This document shows, in pieces, positions 1 to 10,651 of a DNA stretch of 64,000 nt (position 1 is its first letter; the number at the start of each line of letters is the position of its first letter). The translations under genes and the position numbers were made by a program. The stretch is from Prochilodus magdalenae (Eukaryota > Chordata > Actinopteri > Characiformes > Prochilodontidae): assembly GCA_024036415.1 (NCBI GenBank), contig JAMWET010005499.1, forward strand, positions 231,001 through 295,000, in the 5' to 3' direction. Below the pieces are notes generated by a model. The model was not told the DNA's origin, did not search any database, and saw only the letters and a list, made by a program, of their open reading frames with translations.

Positions 1-560
1 CTGTACACTCACTGGTCAATTTTACCAGCTCTACTGGCATGGGGGTGGTGTGTTGGTGTGCATTGGAATGGCATGAGTGAATCCGACACTGCAGTTTTTA
101 AACACTAAAGTTTTAGACCCTGTCGATTTACTGTCCACTCTGTTACACACTCCTCCTCTGTTGGTCAAAGACAATAGCTCATCTGTTGCTGCAGCGTTTA
201 TTATCCTCTAGTTCTTCATCAGTCACTGGAAGCTGTTGGCCAGATAGTTGTAGTTGGTGGACTTTTCTCAGGCAGTGAAACGGATGTGTCTAAAATCCCT
301 GGCAGCACTGCTGTATCTGATTTACTCATACCAGCGCAACGTCTACCATCCAAATAATACCTGCTCTGTGGTGGTCATGATCATTAAAGAACAGGGTGAA
401 AGGGCATTAACAAAACATTCAGAGAAAAACAGATGGACTACAGTCTGTAATGGTAGAAGTACAGTGTGCACCTATACAGTAAATGGAGCTGATAAAATGG
501 ACAGTAAGTGTAGATACAAGAAGGTCTAGCCAATGAAGTGGCCAGTCAGTGTATATTTTT
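1..560. repeat. High-copy dispersed repeat (degraded copy) in ttc28 intron
   Basis: The segment contains a set of phrases I recognise from a very abundant repeat of otophysan fish genomes. These include cactgg.caattttaccagctc, ggtggtgtgttggtgtgcat, actgtccactctgttacacactcct, gttcttcatcagtcac, gctgttggccagatag, ccaaataatacctgctctgtggtggt, gatggactacagtctgtaat and ggagctgataaaatggacag. Order and spacing follow that repeat with deletions. An apparent 91-residue open frame at 254-529 lies inside it and is not a gene. The class of the repeat is not clear to me. The copy probably extends past the left edge. Confidence 0.75.
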
Positions 561-752
561 GTGGAAGGGGACCATTTTGGACAAGTTTTGGTTAATTAAT
601 TCATAAAAGAACAGCTGCCATTATGAAATGCTTTTGAAAATAACAACAGCAACAACATTTTGATATGAATGTGACCATATGAAGTCCACGGCCCTTTGTA
701 ATTTAGACCATGCACGTTCTGTAGTGTTTTGTGTTGTATCTTGCCGCCTCAC

Positions 753-829
753 CCTGCTGATAAGCTGCTCTCCTGTCTCAGAGGCAGTGATGAGTTTACA
801 CAGGGCCTGAAGAGCAGGAGGGGGCAGAC
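753..829 (-). CDS. ttc28: ttc28 exon o: last coding exon in window
   Basis: Short exon of 77 nt, phase 1 in (G|GT) and phase 0 out (AGG|GTGAGG). The acceptor is gtacccccag above 829. It encodes GLPPPALQALCKLITASETG and EQLISR. The sequence is strongly conserved in TTC28, where it is followed by AVKNMVGMLHQ or similar. That next exon is not present between 752 and the left edge, which is mostly repeat, so the rest of the protein lies outside the window. Confidence 0.94.
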
Positions 830-1909
830 CTGGGGGTACAGAAAAGCAGAGTGAGTTCAGTATCTGTGGGAAATCTCACAAATCTATGGGAAAACACTTC
901 AGTGGTGTCTCTTATACCTCCACCTCAGTATGGCTTTGAATGTAAATGTGAAGTTCATTTTTGATTCTGGTATTTATATTGAAACCCTGGAGTACTGGTC
1001 AATCCTGACATATGCGTATGATATTTCTACTTCAAAAAGGTTTTTCAAGGTTTCTACAAAAACAAAGACGGAAACAAAATGTTTGATGCATGATTTTGTT
1101 CTAGAGAAACATTTTTAGGTGATATAAAATCATTATTAATTGCTGCCTGATGTCAGCATTGTTTATAACGGTTTTTGCTATAAGGTTTTGGCCAATAACT
1201 CAGAAGGCATGTGTAGGGTCACTGGTCATTTTTGGGTAGTATGTAAAATGAATATTTTTGTAGTGTAGGCATTGCAAGCCATGTTTCCTATCACCACAGG
1301 AGTAAGTAATACTCAGTAAATAAGTAAAAAAGGTGACATTTATTTTTAATAGTATGCACTGATGATCTAAAAGGCGATCCTGCTCACCATATTTAAATAC
1401 TCTTATACTCCACAGAAAGAGATAAACAGCTAAAAACATGACATGATCCAGTGTGACTGTGTGCTGTTTCAGGCTGTCCCAGTGAAGTCTCTCATTCAAA
1501 CCCATCTTAGTATTTGTTAACCAAATTGAATATTCAAACACTGATTGTATAGTTGGGAATAAAAAATTACATGTATGTCCACACTATTGTGACATAAAAT
1601 TGGCACCCCTAAACTGTGACGCTGAACTGCTGTAGACTGAACAGGCAAACCTATGTAAATGTATTGTAAACCATTTAAATAGTGTCACGATGACACAATG
1701 AAAGTAGGTTCTTCTCACAGCTTAGATATTCCCTATAAGGAGTGTGGGGACTTGGCAGTGAATAGTATTAAAAGCTTTAGCAACACATATTTTACATACC
1801 ACATTTTTATTCAAATAAAGTGAGATACATTCAGTTTTCTATGATACCAGTCTAAACTTGTGGTGGATGATTAAAATGTAGAATGTAGAACATTAACTGA
1901 ATGTCATAC
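830..1909. other. Intron between ttc28 exons n and o
   Basis: A 1.08 kb intron, A+T-rich. I see no gene, transposon end or tandem repeat in it. Short open frames at 930-1118 (+) and 1200-1541 (-) have no recognisable domain and are treated as chance. Confidence 0.6.
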
Positions 1910-2141
1910 CTAGCAAAGACTGCAGTGTAGTGCTGCACTGTTGGAGCCGGTCTCCAGGGTCAGCTGTGGGGAAGAAGACGGCAGCAGGGAGGCCAGTGCC
2001 AGCTGAGTCCAGCCGGAAGCCCACTGCGGTCAGCAGAGCCTGCCAGCCTGGGACACCACCAACTTTGTTTTCCACGCTTTGCTGAGACGTGTACATGGAA
2101 TTGCGCTGCCCATTTTGAATTCGTTGAAGAGACTTTTCCAC
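1910..2141 (-). CDS. ttc28: ttc28 exon n: conserved post-CHAT region
   Basis: Exon of 232 nt, phase 0 in and phase 1 out (CTA G|GTATGA). The acceptor is cctcaag above 2141. It encodes VEKSLQRIQNGQRNSMYTSQ, then QSVENKVGGVPGWQALLTAV, GFRLDSAGTGLPAAVFFPTA and DPGDRLQQCSTTLQSLLG. This is almost identical to the stretch after the CHAT domain in vertebrate TTC28 as I know it. I recognise no separate named domain. The only visible divergence is at SAGTG within GFRLD....LPAAVFF. Confidence 0.97.
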
Positions 2142-3117
2142 CTTGAGGGGAGTGCAAGCATGTACAGATCAAAAACCGTTGTTCAGATGCTTGAAGAAAC
2201 CATCCCTGTTCCCTAAAAAGCCAAATATTTAAATCCAGTAGTGTTGTAGTACTTGGATCTTAGTCTGAGAGTTAATACATTTTCTAGGCTATGTCTCAGT
2301 CTTAAAATTATTAGGACACAGCATAGTCTTGGTTTTAAAATTGCTAAGACTTATCTTGGTATCCAAATTATTTAAAGTCACTGCACTGTACCACCATCCT
2401 GCATAGCTTCTGGTATAAACAAGCTTGTGATTGCATAAAATTTGGTTAATACATTATGGTCAGAATAATAAGTTAACCAAAGTGTGTGTATATATACCCA
2501 CACACCAACAATTTTCCCTAATATAAATACAAAATGTGAACAATATGTGAAAAAATATCAACATAGGCATGTCTAAGATAAAATCAGTGAGCAATGCCTT
2601 TGATTTTACACAGATTAAAAGCATGAGGGGCATGCAACTTTTAAAACTTACCGTCAGAAATCAGAATGCAAAACTACATAATAATTTACTATTTAAACAA
2701 GTATTATAGCATAAATCATGCACAATATAAGTAAAATAAATTACAAATAAATGTCTTTTTTTATCTTCATATTCTCACACTCACTCCTGGTCTTTGTAGT
2801 TATTAAAATCGAACGCTAACAAAGCCTTGGTCTTGACACATAATTAATCTGTTTGAGCCTTGGCCTTGACTCAGTCTTGCAGATAATGTCAAAAGACTAA
2901 TTTAATCTGTTAATTGCTCAGCATGACTTCAACCACATCTGGTCACGTCTAGGTGCAATATCCTTATTTAAATCAGTGGAGCTCAAAATACTAAATAATA
3001 CTAGATAATACAAAAATAACCAGCCTTCATAAGGCCTGTGGCTGGGACTGTGATCCCTGTTAAAGTCACTGTGTATTGTCAGTGTGTCATTTTGAGATGA
3101 TAGTGTGTGACTCTCAC
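2142..3117. other. Intron between ttc28 exons m and n
   Basis: A 976-bp A+T-rich intron. It has a small imperfect palindrome around tgtgtatatatacccacaca (about 2483-2502) and nothing else that I can name. Confidence 0.6.
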
Positions 3118-3242
3118 CAGGTGTAATAGGACTCTCAGGGCATCTCTGGCTTTGTCTGGATACTGTAGGATCTCGGCCAGGGCCTGACCAATAAGGGATG
3201 AAGGGCTGTTCAGTTTCACATCGCTGCCAATCAGCATAAAGC
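3118..3242 (-). CDS. ttc28: ttc28 exon m: end of CHAT domain
   Basis: Exon of 125 nt, phase 1 in (G|GC) and phase 0 out (CTG|GTGAGA). The acceptor is tgtgtag above 3242. It encodes GFMLIGSDVKLNSPSSLIGQ, then ALAEILQYPDKARDALRVLLHL. 'WAG-FMLIGSD' across the preceding junction is the classic CHAT ending 'WA.F.l.G'. The remainder starts the helical region that follows CHAT in TTC28. The upstream intron is only 270 bp. Confidence 0.96.
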
Positions 3243-3512
3243 CTACACAGACAAAAGGAAAAAAGAGAATGGGGTTCCAGCTTTAAAACTGATTCAGAAT
3301 TGTAGTAGCATTACTATTGAGCTTATGAGTAATATAATAATATAAATGATGCATTTGAACAATTGAGATTTTTTAAAATTAGAATTCAAACTATAAAAAT
3401 GAACAATGAACAATAAGTCCTTCCAAAATACTTTACTGGAAAGAGATAAACTAGGACACCAGTTGTGACAGCAGTCCCACAGCAGAACTGTGTGGTAAAC
3501 ACACCAACTGAC

Positions 3513-3760
3513 CTGCCCAGTTGGATGGGTGAGAGAACTGTTTGCTGCTCTGAACTGTTTTCATGGCGTCCGCGAGAGCAGCACTGGCTTTAGTGCCGTT
3601 AAGCAGGGCTGTGTAAAAGGCATGGACAAATATTTTGGAGGCAGCCACAGGCACAGGCCAGAGAGATACCAGCACACACTGAGCCCCTGCGGCTAGAAAA
3701 GCCCTGGTGAGTCCCACCACCCCGTCTGCCGTCACCTTGCTGTCTGACTCCTGGTAGGAC
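3513..3760 (-). CDS. ttc28: ttc28 exon l: CHAT domain, degenerate cysteine motif
   Basis: Exon of 248 nt, phase 2 in (GG|G) and phase 1 out (GCA G|GTCAGT). The acceptor is tttgtccag above 3760. It encodes GSYQESDSKVTADGVVGLTR, AFLAAGAQCVLVSLWPVPVA, ASKIFVHAFYTALLNGTKAS and a stretch ending FSHPSNWAG. This matches the C-terminal CHAT block 'LSACeTg....GvvgLtraFl.AGa..Vv.SLWpV....a..f...FY..L..G..A..AL', ending 'HP..WA.F'. Where active CHAT proteases have the Cys of SAC, this protein has LGSY: a Tyr at 3754-3756. The CHAT domain is therefore predicted to be non-proteolytic, possibly a binding module. Confidence 0.97.
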
Positions 3761-4426
3761 CTGGACAAACATCAAAACACACACATTAACACCAAAGCTC
3801 TGAGTTGGGAAACTAGCTGAAACAGCTGAAGGCAATTACTGTAAATAGAGTGTAACTCCGCTGAGGACATGGCAGCAGTCAGAGCATGGTCAGTTAAATT
3901 CAAGTTACGTATGACAATGCTAATGAACTCAGAATTAGCAGTGCCCTGTTTACTCTTGTTCAGTTTTTCCACTAGGGATGTCTTAATTCAGCAATCATTA
4001 TCAAGTCATATTTTAATGAATGGGTTTCGTTAAGTCCTATCCTATGGTGATTTGTAAAGGGTATTTTCGACCCACTCTAAATAGAAATAAAGGCCATTCC
4101 AGCCATTAACTACAATTTTAGTATATTGTTTGTTGAGTAACTGCAGTTCTGTTGCAGGAGCACTGTTTTGTCACCTTGCACCGTGCGATTTTATCATTTT
4201 TTTAAATAAACAATTTTAATGTGGAAAATGAAAGGCCCAACAAATACCGCTGCTATCTACTATGTCTGGCTCAGGCGTTAAAGCTAGCAGCTTTTTTTTT
4301 TAACTCATTTGAATGAATGGAAAGTGGGCACTGCACAGCTGAATTATTTATTAAAATACCAATATTGGATTGGGGTTTAGTGTTGGCAGAAATTCATTTC
4401 AATAATAACTCAAACAATTTACTGAC
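3761..4426. other. Intron between ttc28 exons k and l
   Basis: A 666-bp A+T-rich intron with no recognisable repeat or gene. It interrupts the CHAT cysteine-equivalent motif of ttc28 (LG|SYQES). Confidence 0.6.
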
Positions 4427-4935
4427 CCTAGAACCACTAATTTGACAGGCAGCCTAAGGTCCAGTATGTCGGCAGCCGTGAGCAGGAACTCCTGGAGGGG
4501 TGGGCTGTCACAGATGCTCTCTGCGTCACTGGCATCATCTGGCACACGCAGGCTCTCAGGGATGGTGTAGCTGGACTTCCCAACACCCTCTGCACTACCA
4601 GATGCCCCGCTGGAAGCAACAGCCCCGGTCCCAGAACCCACGTCCTGACTGGGCGTCAGTACTAGAGCAGCTAGTTTCCAGGAGATATGTGTAGCAAAGT
4701 GGGCACACTCAGCCTGGCTTAGGGCACTCATTACACGCTCTTTGGTGGCAGCCGGGCCAGCCAGGGGCTGGCAGCCTAGCAGCTCAGCCACCATGTTAGC
4801 CTCCTCCTCAGCCGAAGGCATTGGACCCCACAGCCACCGGTCCATCACTGCCGCTGGGAGGCGAGGATTACCCACCACTGCTGCCATGGAGCTGCCCCCA
4901 CTACACAGTGCAGGGCCTGACCGTCGGGGATGAAC
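4427..4935 (-). CDS. ttc28: ttc28 exon k: CHAT domain with HFATH histidine motif
   Basis: Exon of 509 nt, phase 0 in and phase 2 out (CTA GG|GTCAGT). The acceptor is tcctttag above 4935. It encodes VHPRRSGPALCSGGSSMAAV, VGNPRLP, then WGPMPSAEEEANMVAELLG, ATKERVMSALSQAECAHFATHISWK, and near the end LTAADILDLRLPVKLVVLG. These are the standard CHAT blocks: the 'GNP.LP.A..E' loop, 'ATk..vl..l..a...HfATH' and 'Lta.di..l.l..klVvL'. The catalytic-type histidine (second His of HFATH) is at 4687-4689. A Gly/Ser/Ala-rich insertion (4570-4650) sits between HFATH and YTIPESLRVPDDASDAES. An open frame on the opposite strand (4500-4933) is only a shadow of this exon. Confidence 0.97.
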
Positions 4936-5918
4936 CTAAAGGAGAGAGATGACGAGATAAAGGGTGAGAGAAAATTGCTGCAGATTATTAAATTATCTCA
5001 CTTATCTACTTCATGTCTTAAATTTCGAATTGTGATTGTTTAAAGTTAATTTCTCAATAGAACATTTAGTTTGTTTTAAGAAATGTGCATGAAACAAGCC
5101 AGATTTTCTTCCAATTTATTGAGAAAGTCTCAAAATGACACGTTTATGATGTGTCAGTGAGATACGTCATTTTAATAGCCAAGCAGTGTTTCCACTACTC
5201 ATAGTGAAGATAATATCAGAACTTAGACTTTTTTTATTTAATAAAGCACCGTGTTCACCTTAGAGCCTGTATCTATATTGAGTGAAAATGACAGAGCATG
5301 CTGACCTTGGCAGTGGCGCCCAAGCTGCCGATGGACGGCACGGCAATAAGGCTGAAGCGCTCATATAGATACTCATTGGATGAGCTTCCTTTCAGCAAGG
5401 CGAATGGGATGAGATAGAGTTCACCCTCCAAAACTAGGACCAGCTGCCTGTGTCTGCCCACCGGACCACTGGAGTGCATCAGGCCCTGGGAAAGTGGACA
5501 GAGACAGACAGAGAACAGAAATATTTAACAGAAAACAAAACTGATACTGGCCTTTCTAGTAATGCATGTAAATATCATCAGTCATTCTTCTTTAATTCTG
5601 CTTTTACTAGTTATGGCAAAGATAAGGCAAAGATTTGAAGGTGACCGAGGATAACAAAATCAAATCATATTAAATCATATTTATCTAATTGGGTGCTTTT
5701 AGTAAGAGTGGCCTGGCTTTAGGGCCCTGTCAGTGCCATTATTTTTTATTTGGAATTGTGAACTAATAAATGAGTTAATGACTTAAATTGTGGGGAGTTT
5801 ATTTGCCTCTTGTATTATCAAACCTCGTAATTGTTACAGTTTTGGCAATGTAAAACTTTCTCCCTAATAAGTTTAAATGACTTTTGAGGATGCATTTAAG
5901 TTATTATAAGTGGCTCAC
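4936..5918. other. Two short introns flanking ttc28 exon j
   Basis: The introns occupy 4936-5305 (370 bp) and 5486-5918 (433 bp), with exon j between them. Both are A+T-rich, and I see no gene or recognisable repeat in either. Confidence 0.6.
5306..5485 (-). CDS. ttc28: ttc28 exon j: CHAT domain, strand region
   Basis: Exon of exactly 60 codons (180 nt), phase 0 at both ends. The acceptor is tttcccag above 5485 and the donor is AAG|GTCAGC. It encodes GLMHSSGPVGRHRQLVLVLE, then GELYLIPFALLKGSSSNEYL and YERFSLIAVPSIGSL. This is the canonical CHAT pattern 'lvlvpdG.L..lPFaaL......yL.erf.i..vPS'. Because the exon is a multiple of three with symmetric phase, skipping it would keep the frame but remove a CHAT core strand. 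Confidence 0.97.
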
Positions 5919-6063
5919 CCCTTCCATAGGAGCGATGAGGAGATCGTAGAGGGCGCGGAGAGGAGGCTTGCTGAGAGCGCTGGGGCGTCGGGACAGGGAA
6001 GAGCTTCCTTCTTTGACTGGAGACACCGTGTTACTAAACAGACTGGTCATACTCTGACAGCTC
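5919..6063 (-). CDS. ttc28: ttc28 exon i: start of CHAT core
   Basis: Exon of 145 nt, phase 2 in (AG|G) and phase 0 out (GAA GGG|GTGAGC). The acceptor is tgatgcag above 6063. It encodes RSCQSMTSLFSNTVS, a Ser-rich segment with SRRPSALSK (a possible basophilic-kinase site, by motif only), and then PPLRALYDLLIAPMEG. LYDLLIAPME is the typical CHAT opening 'LY.lLl.Pl...'. A second AG twelve bases inside the exon would give an in-frame product lacking four residues; the upstream AG is chosen because it preserves the conserved RSCQSMTSLF. Confidence 0.95.
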
Positions 6064-9000
6064 CTGCATCAGCATATCACACATAACATCAGGTCAGTAC
6101 AGAAGGTAGATAGTTCCCGACCCTGGTCCTGGAGTTTCCCTGGCCTGCACATTTCATTGTTATCCCTGTTTCAGTGTGGTCACCAAGTCATAACTACCAA
6201 CTGACTCATTCAGAGCAGAACATGATTTAAGGACAGACATGCAGGTAAATTGCTTTTATACTATATCGAGGTAGACGCTGCTATCATGTTGACACTAACT
6301 GATAGGGCACACTTTAATCTGACCAAGAATTCGTATCCAGTCTATGACTACATGTGAAAGTGGCTCAGTTTTGACTTGACAATGTCAGATTTGTGTGCCC
6401 ACACAGCCCTTGAAAAGAAAAAAATGTATGCCACACTAAGGTAAAAAAAAACTGAATTGTTGCTTGTACTGGAGCAGAAAAATGTGCAGGACAAGGACAT
6501 CCCAGGACCAAGATTAGGATCCACTGCACCAGCTGATTAGATTCACACTTTTCAGATAGGCCACTAGGTGGCACTGTGTATCCATGAAAACATCTACAGG
6601 CCTCTTAATTTTAGATCAGTGTCAGTTTCAATTATAAGCCCTGAAAGAGAGGGGTCATAATGCCAGGTCAGTGAACCACGAACAGACCACAGTGAACGTT
6701 ATTTTCTATCATCCAGAGTAGATAATGTGCTTGGAGTGATTCCATGGCTAGAGATAACCTATGCAAGAGTCAGTTATATTAGATTTTTTTTCTCCTCACG
6801 ACTGAGGTGTGGTGGGAAATGTCAGCTATGTCAGGCTGAAACAACCCACACACACATAGAGCTGCAGCGGCTCCCAGCAGTGGGAGATTAAAAAGAAAAA
6901 ACACTCTGATTCTGTCATTAGTATGTCGAGAACTACAGGGGCTTACAGGCACAAGGTGAAATCACTATGGTAACCGGGCAGCTGTGAGAAACTCTTTTCT
7001 TTTCTCTAAGCGTTCCACAGGCATTTCATCTGGCTGATAGGAAGAGCTAGTCTACTGGCCTCTGTTTAGAGGGTAATTGACCTCACCAAGACCTGACCAT
7101 AAATGTAGTCTTACGTAGCAACAGAGGTTGGACAGGCTCTATAGGATGCTTGTGAACCCCCTAATAAGAAATAGTAGAAACCCATTTAACCTTATTTAGA
7201 GTCGCCACGTAATCCTGACCTGCTGAGGAGCTGAAATTATAACACAGTTAGTTATCACCCCGTAATGCGAGTGGAGGAGAGACGTTCTATGATGGTACTA
7301 AATTACAGCTAATATTTATTAACAGGGGGGAAAGTTTTTGACAACATTTGACAACTGTTTATTTAAAAGAATATACTTTTGGGTGAAGCCAAACACAACC
7401 GAGATGAAAGATCTTGCAAACGGTCTGAATGATAACCATTTAATGACAGGATGCAATACTGACACTGTACAACTCATCTTTTATTTAAATGCGTCGCAAT
7501 GTGACATGCTTATACGATATGCTTGTGTCTCAGCTTTTTCTATGTCAGAGTTTCAGTGAAAAATAGATCCAAGTTCAGCTATTACATACGATTTACACAA
7601 ACTACAGTCTAACCAAACGTTCTAAATTGTTTTGTCATTTTCCTTTAAACACTGCAGTTACTGCATGTAGTACTTTGTTCTGTCCTTCAGACTGAAGGTT
7701 CATCTGTAATGAAAGGCTCGTTATTTGAGGCCGTGTCATGCCTGATAGGCTTTTTGGAGGGGTTCGCTTTTGTACAATGCAATGCCTGCACAATACTGAA
7801 CACCAATTTTCTAGAAAAGACAATTTGCACTCCCTCCCTAGAGGCTCGAGACTTGATCAGATACAGTGATCTATGTGAGTTAATACAACATGTAATTTTT
7901 CATACCAAAATACACTTCATTCGTAAAATCAATTAAGTGCGATGAGTTTGGATATCTATATTCAAACACCCCTATCAGTGGTTCAGCAGAACGTTCTGGA
8001 GCTGATTGATGAGAAAATAGCTCCTCTTTGTACTGGGTTACAAACAAGAAAGAGGCTTTTTGAGCTGTGACAGCAGCTATCAAAACGCAGTTAGAGATGG
8101 ATTGAGTGATCGCTGGCATGGTACTTTGGGTGAGGGAATGAAGGAGAGGAACTGATTGTGGATGGAGCGGTTTTGCATGTGAAGAGGCACCCAGTGCTAA
8201 TGAAGCCCGAGATTTGGGAGCTCCTCGGAGCTCGTAATGAGCAGCACAGACCTGATTACGTCTGGAGTGATTCTCTCATTAAAGGACGTTAAAGGCAGTG
8301 TCTTGCTGCACGTACTCGCATTCTCTCTCTCTCTCTCTCTCCCATGCTGATGAGACCTTAAACAGTGTTTGTCTGTCTCTCTCCCTCTCTAAATTAATCA
8401 GGAATGGCAGAACCCAGCTGAATGCCAAACTTTACCCCAACATTGACTCTCTAATAATCACCACCCCTTCTCGCAGAGGAATCATCAGTGGACCGTTCTA
8501 CATCTAGGGCAAATGTTTACTAATTGTTCAGTGATTTACTGATCGATTGCTTTCTCTGATTTCTCACTCTGCAGTCGTTAAAAAGGATTCCTGAGAAATC
8601 TTGACGAGCTCAGCCTTTTCAAAATGGAAAACCTTTTTCAGTTTCCCAGTCTTGTTCAGTCGCATGTTTATTATTGCAGCTATATATACATACAGCAAAC
8701 TATGTACTAGTAATGTAGACCAGTGATGAACTGAAATCAGCTGTAGTGTAAAGTTACCAGCCTACCAATGGTATTTGGATAATGATCACTGTGCTTACAT
8801 ATTTGAGGTAATTCATGAGGCTTGTCGTGCATCTATGACATACCAACCTTATAGTTTAAATAATCTTTTAGTTTTAATGGACATGTGGAAAGTGTGTGTA
8901 GGTGATAAAATAGGAATAGGAATACCTATACCTTTATTTTACATATATAATAACAATATGGTTCTATATGATGAAATGTACAGTTGTATGGGCTACAATT

Positions 9001-9240
9001 TGTGCAGCTAAAAAGGCAAATAAGGAAGGGAATATTAACTTAAACAAATACACAGGTATTCAGTTTACATATCTAGACATCCACTGATTTGCATGCTTCA
9101 GTTTCTCATTTTGCTGAACAGGAATGTTGGCAACACTCTGCAAAGCATCTCCAACCTGGCAACAGTTATAGGTACAAAAGAGCATATGCTATGTGAGAAG
9201 AACCCAGTGTTTAATTACTGGATGGCGAGAGCTCTCTGAC
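6064..9240. other. 3.2 kb intron between ttc28 exons h and i
   Basis: Largely unique-looking sequence. The only clear simple repeat is a (CT)n tract at 8322-8342. The interval 8100-8300 is less A+T-rich than its surroundings and has homeodomain-type TAATGA/TAATGAG words, but I cannot show that it is regulatory. The open frames here have no recognisable domain. Confidence 0.5.
8322..8342. repeat. (CT)n microsatellite
   Basis: About ten uninterrupted CT dinucleotides in the intron between exons h and i. A second short CT-rich run follows at 8371-8390. Confidence 0.9.
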
Positions 9241-9381
9241 CTGTTGAAGAGGTTGTTCCTAGACACCATTCTGAGAAAGCCAGTGGGGTCGGTGACCGAG
9301 TTGAGCTTGTTGTTGAGCTCCTCGAACTGCTGGTCCAGGAGATCGCCCGCCTCGCTTTCTGTCTCACTGCTGGAACACGCT
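9241..9381 (-). CDS. ttc28: ttc28 exon h: acidic linker and NSVTDPTGFLRMV segment
   Basis: Exon of 141 nt, phase 2 in (AG|A, Arg) and phase 2 out (AAC AG|GTCAGA). The acceptor is cactgtgtag above 9381. It encodes RACSSSETESEAGDLLDQQF, then EELNNKLNSVTDPTGFLRMV and SRNNLFNR. It is highly conserved in vertebrate TTC28. The Ser/Glu-rich SSSETESE start looks like a possible casein kinase 2 target, by motif only. It is preceded by a 9.4 kb intron and followed by a 3.2 kb intron. Confidence 0.96.
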
Positions 9382-10627
9382 CTACACAGTGAAAAACACA
9401 TCACAATATTTCATCACACCTGCACGCTCACGCAAAACACAGCTCCTGTGCAACTTCAGGAAGATATCAGGAAGTGCTACTTCTGTGTGGATATTCTTGT
9501 GTAAAAGTCACTGTCCTGTCTGATCTAGCATCTCTCCAAATATCTGCAGAAAGGTCTTAATGTCCTCGGGCGCACTTGGAACGGCTGCATAGCAATTAGC
9601 TGCCTGCAGTCTGGAGAACACATCTTAGAGTGACAGCAGAGAGATCACATCGCTGCAGAGCTGAGTCACTGCTGCATTGTCACACTCTCCATTCAGGTCC
9701 AAACACAGCAATTTAAAGCCCCTATACACTTTTTTCTTCCGGCCATTATCTGTGGCTTTTCTGATGTTTTTACAGTGGACTGGCTGTCTTTTCTGTTCAT
9801 AGATTTCTTTCTTCAGTTTGATTTGAGTTAGGTGGGACTTGGTGCAAATCTGCCAAAGCTCCAATCAGAGTTAGCTATATGTCAGCGGCTCACGTAACTC
9901 TCCCTCAGCAACTGTGGCTCTGTTGTTGTTTCGAGTCCCTGCCAAAACTTCCAGCAAGCAGTTTATTAAAAGTTTTCTAGATTCTTTAACTTTGCTTGAT
10001 ACGAAGGCTCACTTTACCAAGAACGACACTGTTCAATTATATGTAATTATTTAACTAGACAAGTCTGAAATCAAGCCCTATACCATACTCGTAATGTCCA
10101 CTAGGCTTTAACTACAATTGTAATTTCCTTGATTAGATAAAATGCATGTACACTAAATTACATCTTAGTGCAAAGCATATAGCAAAACATGCTATAGCAG
10201 AGTATGAATATTATTCTAGAGACCATCTACAAAAGAGATGATCAACAACACAAAAACAAGGACTGCATTTAAACACTAGACTATATCATAGACTGTAAAA
10301 TTATTTGGAATTTGATAGGCTTCAAAGTCTAACCATAAGAGCAATGTGTTAGCTAAAGGCAAAAACACTAGCACCAGTCAGGAGCACTGCTGCTACTTAA
10401 AAACTGTGCAGTAGTGTGTGTAATATTACGATGCTACAGTATGTGTAACAGTTATTATTTGCACAATAAATAAAAGAAGTAAAACTGTGTCCTCCCATGT
10501 TTGCTATTATAAAGATGTTACATTGTATCACTTTCTAAGAAAAATGTCACCATCATCATTAATTATTTAGGTATGTCATTACATATTAGGCTGGCTTTAC
10601 AGAGTGAAACCATCATGCAATTCATAT

Positions 10628-10651
10628 ATATGTATGTATGTATGTATGTAT
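10628..10651. repeat. (TATG)n microsatellite
   Basis: About five to six TATG tetranucleotides, preceded by a short TATATA run. Confidence 0.85.

Noticed and set aside
254..529. 91-codon plus-strand frame at the left edge
   Set aside because: Lies inside a high-copy repeat that is not protein-coding.
4437..4933. Frames overlapping exon k on both strands
   Set aside because: Shadows of the CHAT-encoding exon; no domain in those frames.
7880..8119. 79-codon minus-strand frame (MPAITQSISNCVLIAAVTAQ...)
   Set aside because: Superficially like a signal peptide start, but no domain, no splice context and no continuation.
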